Positions 1-9,300 of a stretch of 64,000 bases of DNA are shown here, piece by piece. Position 1 is the first letter of the stretch; each line of letters opens with the position of its first letter. The stretch lies in contig NC_134036.1 of NCBI RefSeq assembly GCF_964204645.1, positions 7,550,704-7,614,703 on the forward strand, in the 5' to 3' direction. Position numbers and translations under genes: made by a program. The notes under the pieces are model-generated. The model saw only the letters and a list, made by a program, of their open reading frames with translations. It did no database searches and had not been told where the DNA came from. The stretch comes from Tubulanus polymorphus. Lineage: Eukaryota > Nemertea > Palaeonemertea > Tubulaniformes > Tubulanidae.

Positions 1-633
1 ATGTTTAGAATTATTATAACCTTTAACTAAATCATCTAATACATTGATATATTTATATGTTTCGTTAGCAGTAAAATATTTCCACATTCTAGCTTTCAAT
101 GTTTTATTAAATCTTTCTATAATAGATGCTTTTTTATCTGAGTGTGTTGAAAAATATTCTACATCGTTATCAGTTAATAGTTTTTTAAAATGTTTGTTAT
201 AAAATTCTTTACCTTCATCAAATTGTATTTTATCTGGAATAGCTTCTTTAAATATTAATTTGAAAGAATTTGTAACTTCTATACCAGTTTTATTTTTAAT
301 CGGGATACTCCATGCGTATCTACTGAATATATCTATAACATTTAGTATCCAAAAATATCCTTTGTTATATTCTTCTAAGTTTTTCATGTCAATTAAATCA
401 GCTTGCCATTGTTGATCGATATATGAAACCATTACTTTTCTTGTTAAATATTTTTTATCCATCTTTTTATGAATTTGATATGTGGGTTGATTTTGTAACC
501 ATGATTTTAATTCACTATATTTTATTTTTTCTTTATCAGATTTAATTTTATCCCATAATTCCGAAACATTTGAATATGAAACTTCACTTTCTGGGTTGTA
601 ATATAACGCTCTTAAATATTGTTCTTTTTTCAT
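1..633 (-). CDS. Maverick/Polinton-type DDE integrase (rve fold), C-terminus outside window
   Basis: Integrase that would join the ends of the element DNA to the host chromosome. The frame starts at the ATG at 633-631 and stays open for 211 codons to the window edge without a stop. The N-terminal part (residues 6-76) has the segment usual in Maverick integrases before the catalytic core: YLRALYYNP, then a WLQNQPTYQIHKK stretch. The core opens with QWQADLIDM (first acid D79), followed by GYFWILNVIDIFSRYAW (92-108). The second acid is D139 in FDEGKEFYN and the glutamate is E173 in SIIERFNKT, a D-to-E distance of 34 as in other Maverick integrases. All three catalytic acids are present and no frameshift or stop is seen, so the visible part looks intact. 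The C-terminal region, often a chromodomain in this family, lies outside. It starts 6 bp after the stop of the gene at 640-1035, which suggests co-transcription. Confidence 0.93.
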   Translation of the reverse strand, partial: MKKEQYLRALYYNPESEVSYSNVSELWDKIKSDKEKIKYSELKSWLQNQPTYQIHKKMDKKYLTRKVMVSYIDQQWQADLIDMKNLEEYNKGYFWILNVIDIFSRYAWSIPIKNKTGIEVTNSFKLIFKEAIPDKIQFDEGKEFYNKHFKKLLTDNDVEYFSTHSDKKASIIERFNKTLKARMWKYFTANETYKYINVLDDLVKGYNNSKH

Positions 634-639
634 CTTATT

Positions 640-1035
640 TTAATCCATTAATAATATTTTAGATTTATTTTCAATGGCTTTATGATTTGACTTATTTTCT
701 GGTATAATAGGTTTATTGTCATCGGAATCATCTTTATCATCAGATTTGAATTTTGATTTATATATTACGCCTGATAATATAATAACTGTTACTAATCCAA
801 TTGTAATATATAATTTATAATTACTTCCAGCATTAGAAGAATTAGATGGATTATTATTTGAATCAATACCACCGTGTGGGTGCTGTACGGCACCATCAGA
901 TAAAGTCTGTGATTCATTTATATCAGTTAATTTCTTTTTCTTAGCTTTTTTTAATTCCGATGATCTTTTACCTAATTCTCTTGCCCATTTAATTTGTTTC
1001 TCGGATCTAGCCTTTTTCTTAACTCCATCACTCAT
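640..1035 (-). CDS. Small single-pass membrane protein with basic N-terminus
   Basis: A 131-residue protein I do not recognise. Residues 5-35 are strongly basic and probably helical (KKKARSEKQIKWARELGKR, then a lysine run). Residues 40-72 are Ser/Asn-rich and probably disordered. Residues 74-92 form one hydrophobic segment (KLYITIGLVTVIILSGVIY), followed by a short basic stretch and an acidic tail (DDKDDSDD, 99-106). There is no N-terminal signal peptide, so it is either tail-proximally anchored or a membrane-associated virion component. It overlaps the upstream gene by 8 bp (ATGAGTGA) and ends 6 bp before the integrase start, which is strong evidence that it is a real gene of the element. 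A role in the virion or membrane is inference from layout only. Confidence 0.75.
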   Translation of the reverse strand: MSDGVKKKARSEKQIKWARELGKRSSELKKAKKKKLTDINESQTLSDGAVQHPHGGIDSNNNPSNSSNAGSNYKLYITIGLVTVIILSGVIYKSKFKSDDKDDSDDNKPIIPENKSNHKAIENKSKILLMD

Positions 1036-1405
1036 TTATTTTAGTTAATTTTTGTTCTGATTCATTTTCTGTTTCACTGTTTGGTTGTAGTACATCTGTT
1101 TCGTTCTTACCTGATTTATATTCCATAAGTTTGATGTTCGAAAATGTTATGACGCCAGTAGAAATTAATGTCATAACCGATCCTAATTGGAATGAAGCAT
1201 AACCAACCCATTTTTGTAATTCAGTCATAACTAAATAGTCATTTTTTAAATCACTATATAATTTATTTTCATCATCAATTGGTATTAACTGGTTACATAA
1301 TTTTGAATAACATTTGACAATACCATCTGAAATAGAATCATTTATTCTAGCTAATCTTGACTCTTCATAAATCTTAAAATATTTTATTACTTTATCTTTT
1401 TTCAT
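1028..1405 (-). CDS. Small protein with one hydrophobic segment, function unknown
   Basis: A 125-residue protein without a family I can name. Residues 1-65 are charged and mixed, with two cysteines (32 and 37). Residues about 66-90 form a moderately hydrophobic segment (WVGYASFQLGSVMTLISTG and onward), probably membrane-spanning. The tail from residue 97 is polar and acidic (Asn, Glu, Gln-rich). Its TGA stop lies inside the start region of the next gene (8-bp overlap), an arrangement typical of viral or transposon operons. It may act with the other small membrane protein next to it, but nothing in the sequence proves that. Confidence 0.7.
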   Translation of the reverse strand: MKKDKVIKYFKIYEESRLARINDSISDGIVKCYSKLCNQLIPIDDENKLYSDLKNDYLVMTELQKWVGYASFQLGSVMTLISTGVITFSNIKLMEYKSGKNETDVLQPNSETENESEQKLTKINE

Positions 1406-1453
1406 AGCATCTAGTTCTTGAAAAGTAATGATTCTATTTAAAAACTCATTAGT

Positions 1454-1612
1454 TTATCCACCGGCAATCAATAGTTCTATATGATGCTTACAATATAAAT
1501 AGTATTCATAATCTATAGAATTAGAAACAACTGTATCTTTATTATCACTAATACCTAAATCATCTAATGTCTTTTCAATATCAATATTATTCTTACTCGA
1601 TTTCTTTGACAT
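1454..1612 (-). CDS. 52-residue acidic/basic small protein
   Basis: Short open frame from ATG at 1612-1610 to TAA at 1456-1454. The product starts MSKKSSKNNIDIEKTLDDLG, carries an acidic middle, then an aromatic stretch (YEYYLYCKHH, residues 35-44) and a short hydrophobic end (IELLIAGG). No family recognised and no membrane segment. Support comes from position: it fills the otherwise empty gap between the HNH gene and the gene at 1405, reads the same way, and ends 48 bp before the next start. Without homologues it could still be a chance frame in AT-rich DNA. Confidence 0.5.
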   Translation of the reverse strand: MSKKSSKNNIDIEKTLDDLGISDNKDTVVSNSIDYEYYLYCKHHIELLIAGG

Positions 1613-1861
1613 TTATATTAGAGAAATTTAATAAGAATAGTATTATAAGTATTCTTCAAATGATACTAGATAGTTAAAGTTAAAGAATTCTAGTATTGAC
1701 TACTGATACTAGCTATTTGAATTTAAAGAATTTCTATTCGGATCTATTCAAAATATAAAGTATTCTCTTTTTGAAAAGAAAATATTAAAAATATAATAGA
1801 ATTCGCTAGCTAGTTGAAGTTATTGTTTTTTAAATACTTTTTATTTAAAATCTATTATTCT
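1613..1861. promoter_or_regulatory. Non-coding intergenic region with iteron-like direct repeats and small inverted repeats
   Basis: This is the only sizeable gap between the left-end genes and it is very AT-rich. A 28-bp unit starting GATACTAG and ending TTAAAGAATT occurs at 1662-1689 and 1705-1732 with 24 of 28 positions equal (period 43). A shorter third copy, CTAGCTAGTTGAAGTTA at 1806-1822, matches 15 of 17 positions of 1666-1682. There is also an inverted repeat AAGAATA/TATTCTT (1633-1639 and 1650-1656), and CTAGTAT/ATACTAG (1690-1696 and 1706-1712). Such clusters often bind an element-encoded regulator, but the function is inference. It lies upstream of the 52-residue gene and could hold the promoter for the four downstream genes. 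Confidence 0.45.
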
Positions 1862-2512
1862 TTAACCACTCATTAAAGACTCAACGTATTGTTCATTATG
1901 TGTTGAATTCCATAATTCAATAAATTTTTTTACTTTTTCCAGTTGATTCAAATATAACTGTAAATCTATTTTATTAAATTTTATTTTATTTTCTTTCTTT
2001 TCAAGAGGTCTTAGATTCTTCCAATTCCATATTAACTTCTGATTGTATTCATCATTCATGTCAAATTTAGATATTGGTAACACATGATCAATATGAAAAT
2101 AATTGCCATAATTATTTATATTAATTTTATCATCGAATTGAAATATTATCCATGATTTGAAGAATTCATCCGAACAATCTAGTAAATTAGATAATGTGTA
2201 TGAGTGACTGTCTTTACTGAATAATTGTGTTAATCTAGATCTTAAGCATTGTTTCAATCTAAAATTAAGATCTGTTTGATATTTTTCATTTTGATAATTG
2301 TTAATATTCTCTCTATTATCTTCTCGATATTGTTTGGTATATAGTTTAATGCAAGTTTTACAGTAATATTGAAAACCATCTTTGCTAGTCTTACGCTTAC
2401 TAAATTCTGTTAATGATTTATCTAATTCACATTTAGAACACTTCTTGTAGTATATGTTTATAACGCCAGTGTTATTTGTAATATTGATAATTTTTGGTTG
2501 TTCTGGTTCCAT
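1862..2512 (-). CDS. HNH endonuclease with N-terminal zinc ribbon
   Basis: A 216-residue predicted DNA endonuclease. Residues 25-54 form a four-cysteine zinc site (C25-x2-C28 and C51-x2-C54), common at the front of HNH proteins in phages and large DNA viruses. The HNH core is at about 138-181: YFHIDHVLPISKF (H140, D142, H143), then WNWKNLRPLEKKENK, giving N166 and N175. These are the expected ββα-metal residues, so the enzyme looks catalytically complete. The C-terminal stretch (184-213) is Lys/Leu-rich and closely resembles the C-terminal half of the neighbouring zinc-finger protein at 2592-2843. It could be a free-standing homing endonuclease, or could serve replication or packaging of the element. 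The start at 2512 is the first in-frame ATG, and the upstream gene ends 79 bp before it. Confidence 0.88.
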   Translation of the reverse strand: MEPEQPKIINITNNTGVINIYYKKCSKCELDKSLTEFSKRKTSKDGFQYYCKTCIKLYTKQYREDNRENINNYQNEKYQTDLNFRLKQCLRSRLTQLFSKDSHSYTLSNLLDCSDEFFKSWIIFQFDDKININNYGNYFHIDHVLPISKFDMNDEYNQKLIWNWKNLRPLEKKENKIKFNKIDLQLYLNQLEKVKKFIELWNSTHNEQYVESLMSG

Positions 2513-2591
2513 TTATTATACGTATTTTTTTACTAAATTGGTTAATAATTTTAGAATCCTCTTCCATTTCTTCGACCAACGTCATCCTTTT

Positions 2592-2843
2592 TCATTCCTC
2601 GCTGCTTTTGATAAGTTGTTTCGATTCCTTGATATCAAATTCCTCAACGTATTGTTCATTATTTGGATCATTATTCCATAATTCAATAAATTTCTTTGCT
2701 TTTGTTAACTGTTCTGAATATAACTGTAAATATTCTAGTTTCAATTTATTCTCTAAATGTGTTCTAGTTTTATTGTGTCTTGCTTTTTGGGATTTATCTA
2801 TATCGATATTACATGTTGGGCAGTAGTACTTATTTGCTTCCAT
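2592..2843 (-). CDS. Small C2H2 zinc-finger-like protein sharing a C-terminal module with the HNH neighbour
   Basis: An 83-residue protein. The N-terminus has a C2H2-type site: YYCPTCNIDIDKSQKARH with C8, C11, H23 and H29 (C-x2-C-x11-H-x5-H), similar in spacing to U1-like fingers. Residues about 36-68 (LQLYSEQLTKAKKFIELWNN and onward to EQYVEEF) match the tail of the HNH protein at about 30 positions, including KKFIELWN and NEQYV. This suggests duplication of one gene, or a shared protein-binding tail placed behind two different zinc-binding heads. It may be a DNA-binding regulator or partner of the endonuclease; that role is inference. It is the first gene of the leftward cluster. Confidence 0.7.
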   Translation of the reverse strand: MEANKYYCPTCNIDIDKSQKARHNKTRTHLENKLKLEYLQLYSEQLTKAKKFIELWNNDPNNEQYVEEFDIKESKQLIKSSEE

Positions 2844-2898
2844 TTTAATACTATATTTTTTATTAAAATTGATTTTAGAAGTTCAATGATTTAAATGT

Positions 2899-2916
2899 TA
2901 TTCATATATATGAATA
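2899..2916. repeat. Perfect 18-bp palindrome upstream of the first gene
   Basis: TATTCATATATATGAATA is its own reverse complement. It lies 56 bp upstream of the start of the zinc-finger-like gene, in the AT-rich strip between that gene and the large foldback palindrome. It could be an operator or part of a TATA-rich promoter for the leftward cluster, but AT-rich palindromes also arise by chance. Confidence 0.35.
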
Positions 2917-2922
2917 TTTTAA

Positions 2923-3191
2923 GAGTAATAGGGGTAATAGGCTTTCGGGTTAAAGGTTGAACGGGCGGGTGAGTAAAAATGAAAAACATAAAAATAATTA
3001 CAATTTCTACTTGAATTAGGAGTGAAACTCATAAAAATGAAAAATAAATTCGAGCGTGTGAGAATTTATTTTTCATTTTTATGAGTTTCGCGAGTAATTC
3101 AAGTAGAAATTGTTATTATTTTTATGTTTTTCATTTTTTACGAGCTCGACCGTTCGACCTTTGATCTGAAAGCCTATTACCCCTATTACTC
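2923..3191. repeat. 269-bp foldback palindrome (about 130-bp arms, 10-nt loop) at the element/satellite border
   Basis: The left arm 2923-3051 and the right arm 3062-3191 are reverse complements over almost their full length. The outermost part (GAGTAATAGGGGTAATAGGC), a middle part (TGAAAAACATAAAAATAAT) and the inner part (GAAACTCATAAAAATGAAAA) match exactly; mismatches cluster at 2947-2976 and 3017-3025. The loop is at 3052-3061. The right arm stops within one or two bases of the first satellite base. The outer end contains GTAATAGG twice. It may be the terminal inverted repeat of the Maverick-like element with an internal inverted copy, a hairpin-like DNA end, or an independent foldback MITE. 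Confidence 0.85.
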
Positions 3192-4627
3192 CGGTCAGCA
3201 CTTAGTCGTTTTTCGAACAACCAGCACTGCCGGCACACTGACTAACGGGCGGACGACCGACCTACTGCCTCCCTCCCTCCCTCACTGCACCGGGTCGTAA
3301 CGCTGATCAAGGCCCGGTCAGCACTCAGTCGTTTTTCGAACCATCACTGCCGGCACACTGACAAACGGACGGACGACCGACCTACTGCCTCCCTCCCTCC
3401 CTCACTGCACCGGGTCGTAACGCTGATCATTGCCCGGTCAGCACTTAATCGTTTTTCGAACAACCACCGCCGGCACACTGACGAACGGATGGACGACCGA
3501 CCTACTGCCTCCCTCCCTCCCTCCCTCACTGCACCGGGTCGTAACGCTGATCAAGGCCCGGTCAGCACTTAGTCTTTTTTCGAACTACCACCGCCGGCAC
3601 ACTGACGAACGGACGGACGACCGACCTACTGCCTACCTCCCTCCCTCCCTGACCGGTGCCGGGTCGTAACACTGATCAAGGCCCGGTCAGCACTTAGTCG
3701 TTTTTCGAACAACCACCGCCGGCACACTGACGAACGAACGGACGACCGACCTACTGCCACCCTCCCTCCCTTCCTGACCGGTGCCGGGTCGTAACGCTGT
3801 TCATGGCCCGGTCAGCACTTAGTCGTTTTTCGAACAACAACCGCCGACACACTGACTAACGGGCGGACGACTGTCCTAGTGCCTCCCTCCCTCCCTCACT
3901 GCACCGGGTCGTAACGCTGATCAAGGCCCGGTCAGCACTTAGTCGTTTTTCGAAAAACCACCGCCGGCACACTGACGAACGGATGGACGACCGACCTACT
4001 GCCTCCCTCCCTCCCTCCCTCCCTGACCAGCGCCGGGACGTAACGCTGATCAAGGCCCGGTCAGCCCTTAGTCGTTTTTCGAACAACCATCACTGCCGGC
4101 ACACTGACAAACGGACGGACGACCGACCTACTGCCTCCCTCCCTCCCTCAATGCTCCGGGTCGTAACGCTGATCAAGGCCCGGTCAGCACTTAGTCGTTT
4201 TTCGAACAACCACCACCGGCACACTGGCGAACGGACGGACGACCGACCTACTGCCTCCCTCCCTCCCTCACTGCTCCGGGTCGTAACGCTGATCAAGGCC
4301 CGGTCAGCACTTAGTCGTTTTTCGAACAACCACCGCCGGCACACTGACGAACGGATGGACGACCGACCTACTGCCTCCCTTCCTCCCTCCCTGACCAGCG
4401 CCGGGTCGTAACGCTGATCAAGGCCCGGTCAGCCCTTAGTCGTTTTTCGAACAACCATCACTGCCGGCACACTGACAAACGGACGGACGACCGACCAACT
4501 GCCTCCCTCCCTCCCTCACTGCTCCGGGTCGTAACGCTGATCAAGGCCCGGTCAGCACTTAGTCGTTTTTCGAACAACCACCGCCGGCACACTGACGAAT
4601 GGACGGACGACCGACCTACTACCTCCA

Positions 4628-4642
4628 CCCCCCCCCCCCCCC
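4628..4642. repeat. C15 homopolymer in a variant monomer, copy A
   Basis: The usual CCTC tract is replaced by CCTCCA and fifteen C followed by GGACCGGTGCC. The identical length recurs at 20100-20114 in copy B, while shorter versions of the same variant occur near 52807 and 63629. Confidence 0.85.
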
Positions 4643-6240
4643 GGACCGGTGCCGGATCGTCACGCTGATCATGGCCCGGTCAGCACTTAGTCGTTTTTCG
4701 AACTACCACCGCCGGCACACTGACGAACGGATGGACGACCGACCTACTGCCTCCCTCCCTCCCTCACTGCTCCGGGTCGTAACGCTGATCAAGGCCCGGT
4801 CAGCACTTAGTCGTTTTTCGAACCAGCACTGACGGCAGACTAACTAACGGGCGGACGATTGTCCAACTGCCTCCCTCTCTCCCTCCCTCACTGCGCCGGG
4901 TCGTAATGCTGATCAAGGCCCGGTCAGCACTTAGTCGTTTTTCGAACAACCAGCACTGCCGGCACACTGACTAACGGGCGGACGACCGACCTACTGCCTC
5001 CCTCCCTCCCTCACTGCACCGGGTCGTAACGCTGATCAAGACCCGGTCAGCACTTAGTCGTTTTTCGAACAACCACCGCCGGCACACTGACGAACGGATG
5101 GACGACCGACCTACTGCCTCCCTCCCTCCCTCCCTCACTGCTCTGGGTCGTAACGCTGATCAAGGCCCGGTCAGCACTTAGTCGTTTTTCGAACAACCAC
5201 CGCCGGCACACTGACGAACGGACGGACGACCGACCTACTGCCTCCCACCCTCCCTCACTGCACCGGGTCGTAACGCTGATCAAGGCCCGGTCAGCACTTA
5301 GTCGTTTTTCGAACTACCACCGCCGGCACATTGACGAACGGATGGACGACCGACCTACTGCCTCCCTCCCTCCCTCCCTGACCAGCGCCGGGACGTAACG
5401 CTGATCAAGGCCCGGTCAGCCCTTAGTCGTTTTTCGAACAACCATCACTGCCGGCACACTGACAAACGGACGGACGACCGACCTACTGCCTCCCTCCCTC
5501 CCTCAATGCTCCGGGTCGTAACGCTGATCAAGGCCCGGTCAGCACTTAGTCGTTTTTCGAACAACCACCGCCGGCACACTGGCGAACGGACGGACGACCG
5601 ACCTACTGCCTCCCTCCCTCCCTCACTGCTCCGGGTCGTAACGCTGATCAAGGCCCGGTCAGCACTTAGTCGTTTTTCGAACAACCACCGCCGGCACACT
5701 GACGAACGGATGGACGACCGACCTACTGCCTCCCTCCCTCCCTCCCTCCCTCACTGCACCGGGTCGTAACGCTGATCAAGACCCGGTCAGCACTTAGTCG
5801 TTTTTCGAACAACCACCGCCGGCACACTGACGAACGGACGGACGACCGACCTACTGCCTCCCTCCCTCCCTCCCTCACTGCACTTAGTCGTTTTTCGAAC
5901 CAACACTGACGGCAGACTAACTAACGGGCGGACGATTGTCCGACTGCCTCCCTCTCTCCCTCCCTCACTGCGCCGGGTCGTAATGCTGATCAAGGCCCGG
6001 TCAGCACTTAGTCGTTTTTCGAACAACCAGCACTGCCGGCACACTGACTAACGGGCGGACGACCGACCTACTGCCTCCCTCCCTCCCTGACCAGCGCCGG
6101 GATGTAACGCTGATCAAGGCCCGGTCAGCCCTTAGTCGTTTTTCGAACAACCATCACTGCCGGCACACTGACAAACGGACGGATGACCGACCTACTGCCT
6201 CCCTCCCTCCCTCAATGCTCCGGGTCGTAACGCTGATCAA

Positions 6241-6360
6241 GGCCCGGTCAGCACTTAGTCGTTTTTCGAACAACCACCGCCGGCACACTGACGAACGGAC
6301 GGACGACCGACCTACTGCCTCCCTCCCTCCCTCACTGCACCGGGTCGTAACGCTGATCAA
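6241..6360 (+). repeat. Representative 120-bp satellite monomer
   Basis: A clean unit with exact 120-bp length; the next unit starts identically at 6361. Landmarks are TTAGTCGTTTTTCGAAC with a central TTCGAA palindrome, CCGCCGGCACACTGAC, the GGAC/CGAC-rich middle, and the CCTC tract at 6318-6332, whose minus strand reads as GGG runs one base apart. The junction to the next unit holds a hairpin: GCTGATC at 6352-6358 pairs with GGTCAGC at 6366-6372 (one T-G pair) around a 7-base loop. The same hairpin is present in nearly every unit of both arrays. Because 120 is divisible by three, 40-codon reading frames stay open across neighbouring units on both strands. Confidence 0.9.
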
Positions 6361-9300
6361 GGCCCGGTCAGCACTTAGTCGTTTTTCGAACCACCACCGC
6401 CGGCACACTGACGAACGGACGGACGACCGACCTACTGCCATCCTCCTTCCCTCCCTGACCGGTGCCGGATCGTCACGCTGATCATGGCCCGGTCAGCACT
6501 TAGTCGTTTTTCGAACAACTACCGCCGGCACACTGACGAACGGATGGACGACCGACCTACTGCCCCCTCCCTCCCTGACCGGCAACGCTGATCAAGGCCC
6601 GGTCAGCACTTAGTCGTTTTTTCGAACAACCACCGCCGTCACACTGACGAACGGACGGACGACCGACCAACTGCCTGCCTCCTTCCCTCACTGCACCGGG
6701 TCGTAACGCTGATCTAGGCCCGGTCAGCACTTAGTCGTTTTTCGAACAACCACCGCCGGCACACTGACGAACGGATGGACGACCGACCTACTGCCTCCCT
6801 CCCTCCCTCCCTCCCTCCCTCACTGCACCGGGTCGTAACGCTGATCAAGACCCGGTCAGCACTTAGTCGTTTTTCGAACAACCACCGCCGGCACACTGAC
6901 GAACGGACGGACGACCGACCTACTGCCTCCCTCCATCCCTCACTGCACCGGGTCGTAACGCTGATCAAGGCCCGGTCAGCACTTAGTCGTTTTTCGAACT
7001 ACCACCGCCGGCACACTGACGAACGGATGGACGACCGACCTACTGCCTCCCTCCCTCCCTCCCTCACTGCACCGGATCGTAACGCTGATCAAGGCCCGGT
7101 CAGCACTTAGTCGTTTTTCGAACAACCACCGCCGGCACACTGACGAACGGATGGACGACCGACCTACTGTCCCCCTCCCTCCCACACTGCTCCGGGTCGT
7201 AACGCTGATCAAGGCCCGGTCAGCACTTAGTCGTTTTTCGAACCAGCACTGACGGCAGACTAACTAACGGGCGGACGATTGTCCAACTGCCTCCCTCTCT
7301 CCCTCCCTCACTGCGCCGGGTCGTAATGCTGATCAAGGCTCGGTCAGCACTTAGTCGTTTTTCGAACAACCAGCACTGCCGGCACACTGACTAACGGGCG
7401 GACGACCGACCTACTGCCTCCCTCCCTCCCTCACTGCACCGGGTCGTAACGCTGATCATGGCCCGGTCAGCACTTAATCGTTTTTCGAACAACCACCGCC
7501 AGCACACTGACGAACGGATGGACGACCGACGTACTGCCTCCCTCCCTCCCTCCCTCCCTCACTGCACCGGGTCGTAACGCTGATCAAGGCCCGGTCAGCA
7601 CTTAGTCGTTTTTCGAACTACCACCACCGGCACACTGACGAACGGACGGACGACCGACCTACTGCCTCCCTCCCTCCCTCCCTGACCGGTGCCGGGTCGT
7701 AACGCTGATCAAGGCCCGGTCAGCACTTAGTCGTTTCTCGAACAACCACCGCCGGCACACTGACGAACGAACGGACGACCGACCTACTGCCACCCTCCCT
7801 CCCTTACTGACCGGTGCCGGGTCGTAACGCTGTTCATGGCCCGGTCAGCACTTAGTCGTTTTTCGAACAACAACCGCCGACACACTGACTAACGGGCGGA
7901 CGACTGTCCTAGTGCCTCCCTCCCTCCCTCACTGCACCGGGTCGTAACGCTGATCAAGGCCCGGTCAGCACTTAGTCGTTTTTCGAACAACCACCGCCGG
8001 CACAATGACGAACGGATGGTCGACGGACCTACTGCCTCCCTCCCTCCCTCCCTCACTGCACCGGGTCGTAACGCTGATCAAGGCCCGGTCAGCACTTAGT
8101 CGTTTTTCGAACAACCACCGCCGGCACACTGACGAACGGACGGACGACCGACCTACTGCCTCCCTCCCTCCCTCCCTCACTGCACCGGGTCGTAACGCTG
8201 ATCAAGGCCCGGTCAGCACTTAGTCGTTTTTCGAACTACCACCGCCGGCACACTGACGAACGGATGGACGACCGACCTACTGCCTCCCTCCCTCCCTCCC
8301 TGACCAGCGCCGGGATGTAACGCTGATCAAGGCCCGGTCAGCCCTTAGTAGTTTTTCGAACAACCATCACTGCCGGCACACTGACAAACGGACGGACGAC
8401 CGACCTACTGCCTCCCTCCCTCCCTCAATGCTCCGGGTCGTAACGCTGATCAAGGCCCGGTCAGCACTTAGTCGTTTTTCGAACAACCACCGCCGGCACA
8501 ATGACGAACGAACGGACGACCGACCTACTGCCACCCTCCCTCCCTTCCTGACCGGTGCCGGGTCGTAACGCTGTTCATGGCCCGGTCAGCACTTAGTCGT
8601 TTTTCGAACAACAACCGCCGACACACTGACGAACGGACGGACGACCGACCAACTGCCTCCCTCCTTCCCTCACTGCACCGGGTCGTAACGCTGATCTAGG
8701 CCCGGTCAGCACTTAGTCGTTTTTCGAACAACCACCGCCGGCACACTGACGAACGGATGGACGACCGACCTACTGCCTCCCTCCCTCCCTCCCTCACTGC
8801 ACCGGGTCGTAACGCTGATCAAGGCCCGGTCAGCACTTAGTCGTTTTTCGAACTACCACCGCCGGCACACTGACGAACGGATGGACGACCGACCTACTGC
8901 CTCCCTCCCTCCCTCCCTGACCAGCGCCGGGATGTAACGCTGATCAAGGCCCGGTCAGCCCTTAGTCGTTTTTCGAACAACCATCACTGCCGGCACACTG
9001 ACAAACGGACGGACGACCGACCTACTGCCTCCCTCCCTCCCTCAATGCTCCGGGTCGTAACGCTGATCAAGGCCCGGTCAGCACTTAGTCGTTTTTCGAA
9101 CAACCACCGCCGGCACACTGACGAACGGACGGACGACCGACCTACTGCCTCCCTCCCTCCCTCACTGCACCGGGTCGTAACGCTGATCAAGGCCCGGTCA
9201 GCACTTAGTCGTTTTTCGAACCACCACCGCCGGCACACTGACGAACGGACGGACGACCGACCTACTGCCATCCTCCTTCCCTCCCTGACCGGTGCCGGAT

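Larger units (their letters stand above)
1..3190 (-). mobile_element. Maverick/Polinton (adintovirus-like) element, right-hand portion
   Basis: AT-rich block whose genes all read leftward, sharply different in composition from the GC-rich satellite that starts at 3191. The diagnostic gene is a Maverick-type DDE integrase at the left edge; an HNH endonuclease, small membrane proteins and tight spacing with an 8-bp overlap also fit a compact virus-like element. The right border coincides with a 269-bp foldback palindrome. Known Polintons are 15-20 kb with terminal inverted repeats of hundreds of bases and also carry polymerase B, packaging ATPase, protease and capsid genes. None of those is in the window, so the element either continues to the left or is a remnant. 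Assignment to the Maverick group is firm from the integrase; calling 3190 the element end is inference from the palindrome and the abrupt change to satellite. Confidence 0.8.

Noticed and set aside
1633-1656. Transcription terminator at the AAGAATA/TATTCTT hairpin
   Set aside because: The stem is only seven A/T-rich pairs, and bacterial-type terminators are not expected in this context; kept only as part of the intergenic repeat cluster.
2454-2826. Two rightward open frames (2454-2681 and 2494-2826)
   Set aside because: They lie opposite the HNH and zinc-finger-like genes, which have clear motifs; the plus-strand products are hydrophobic shadows.
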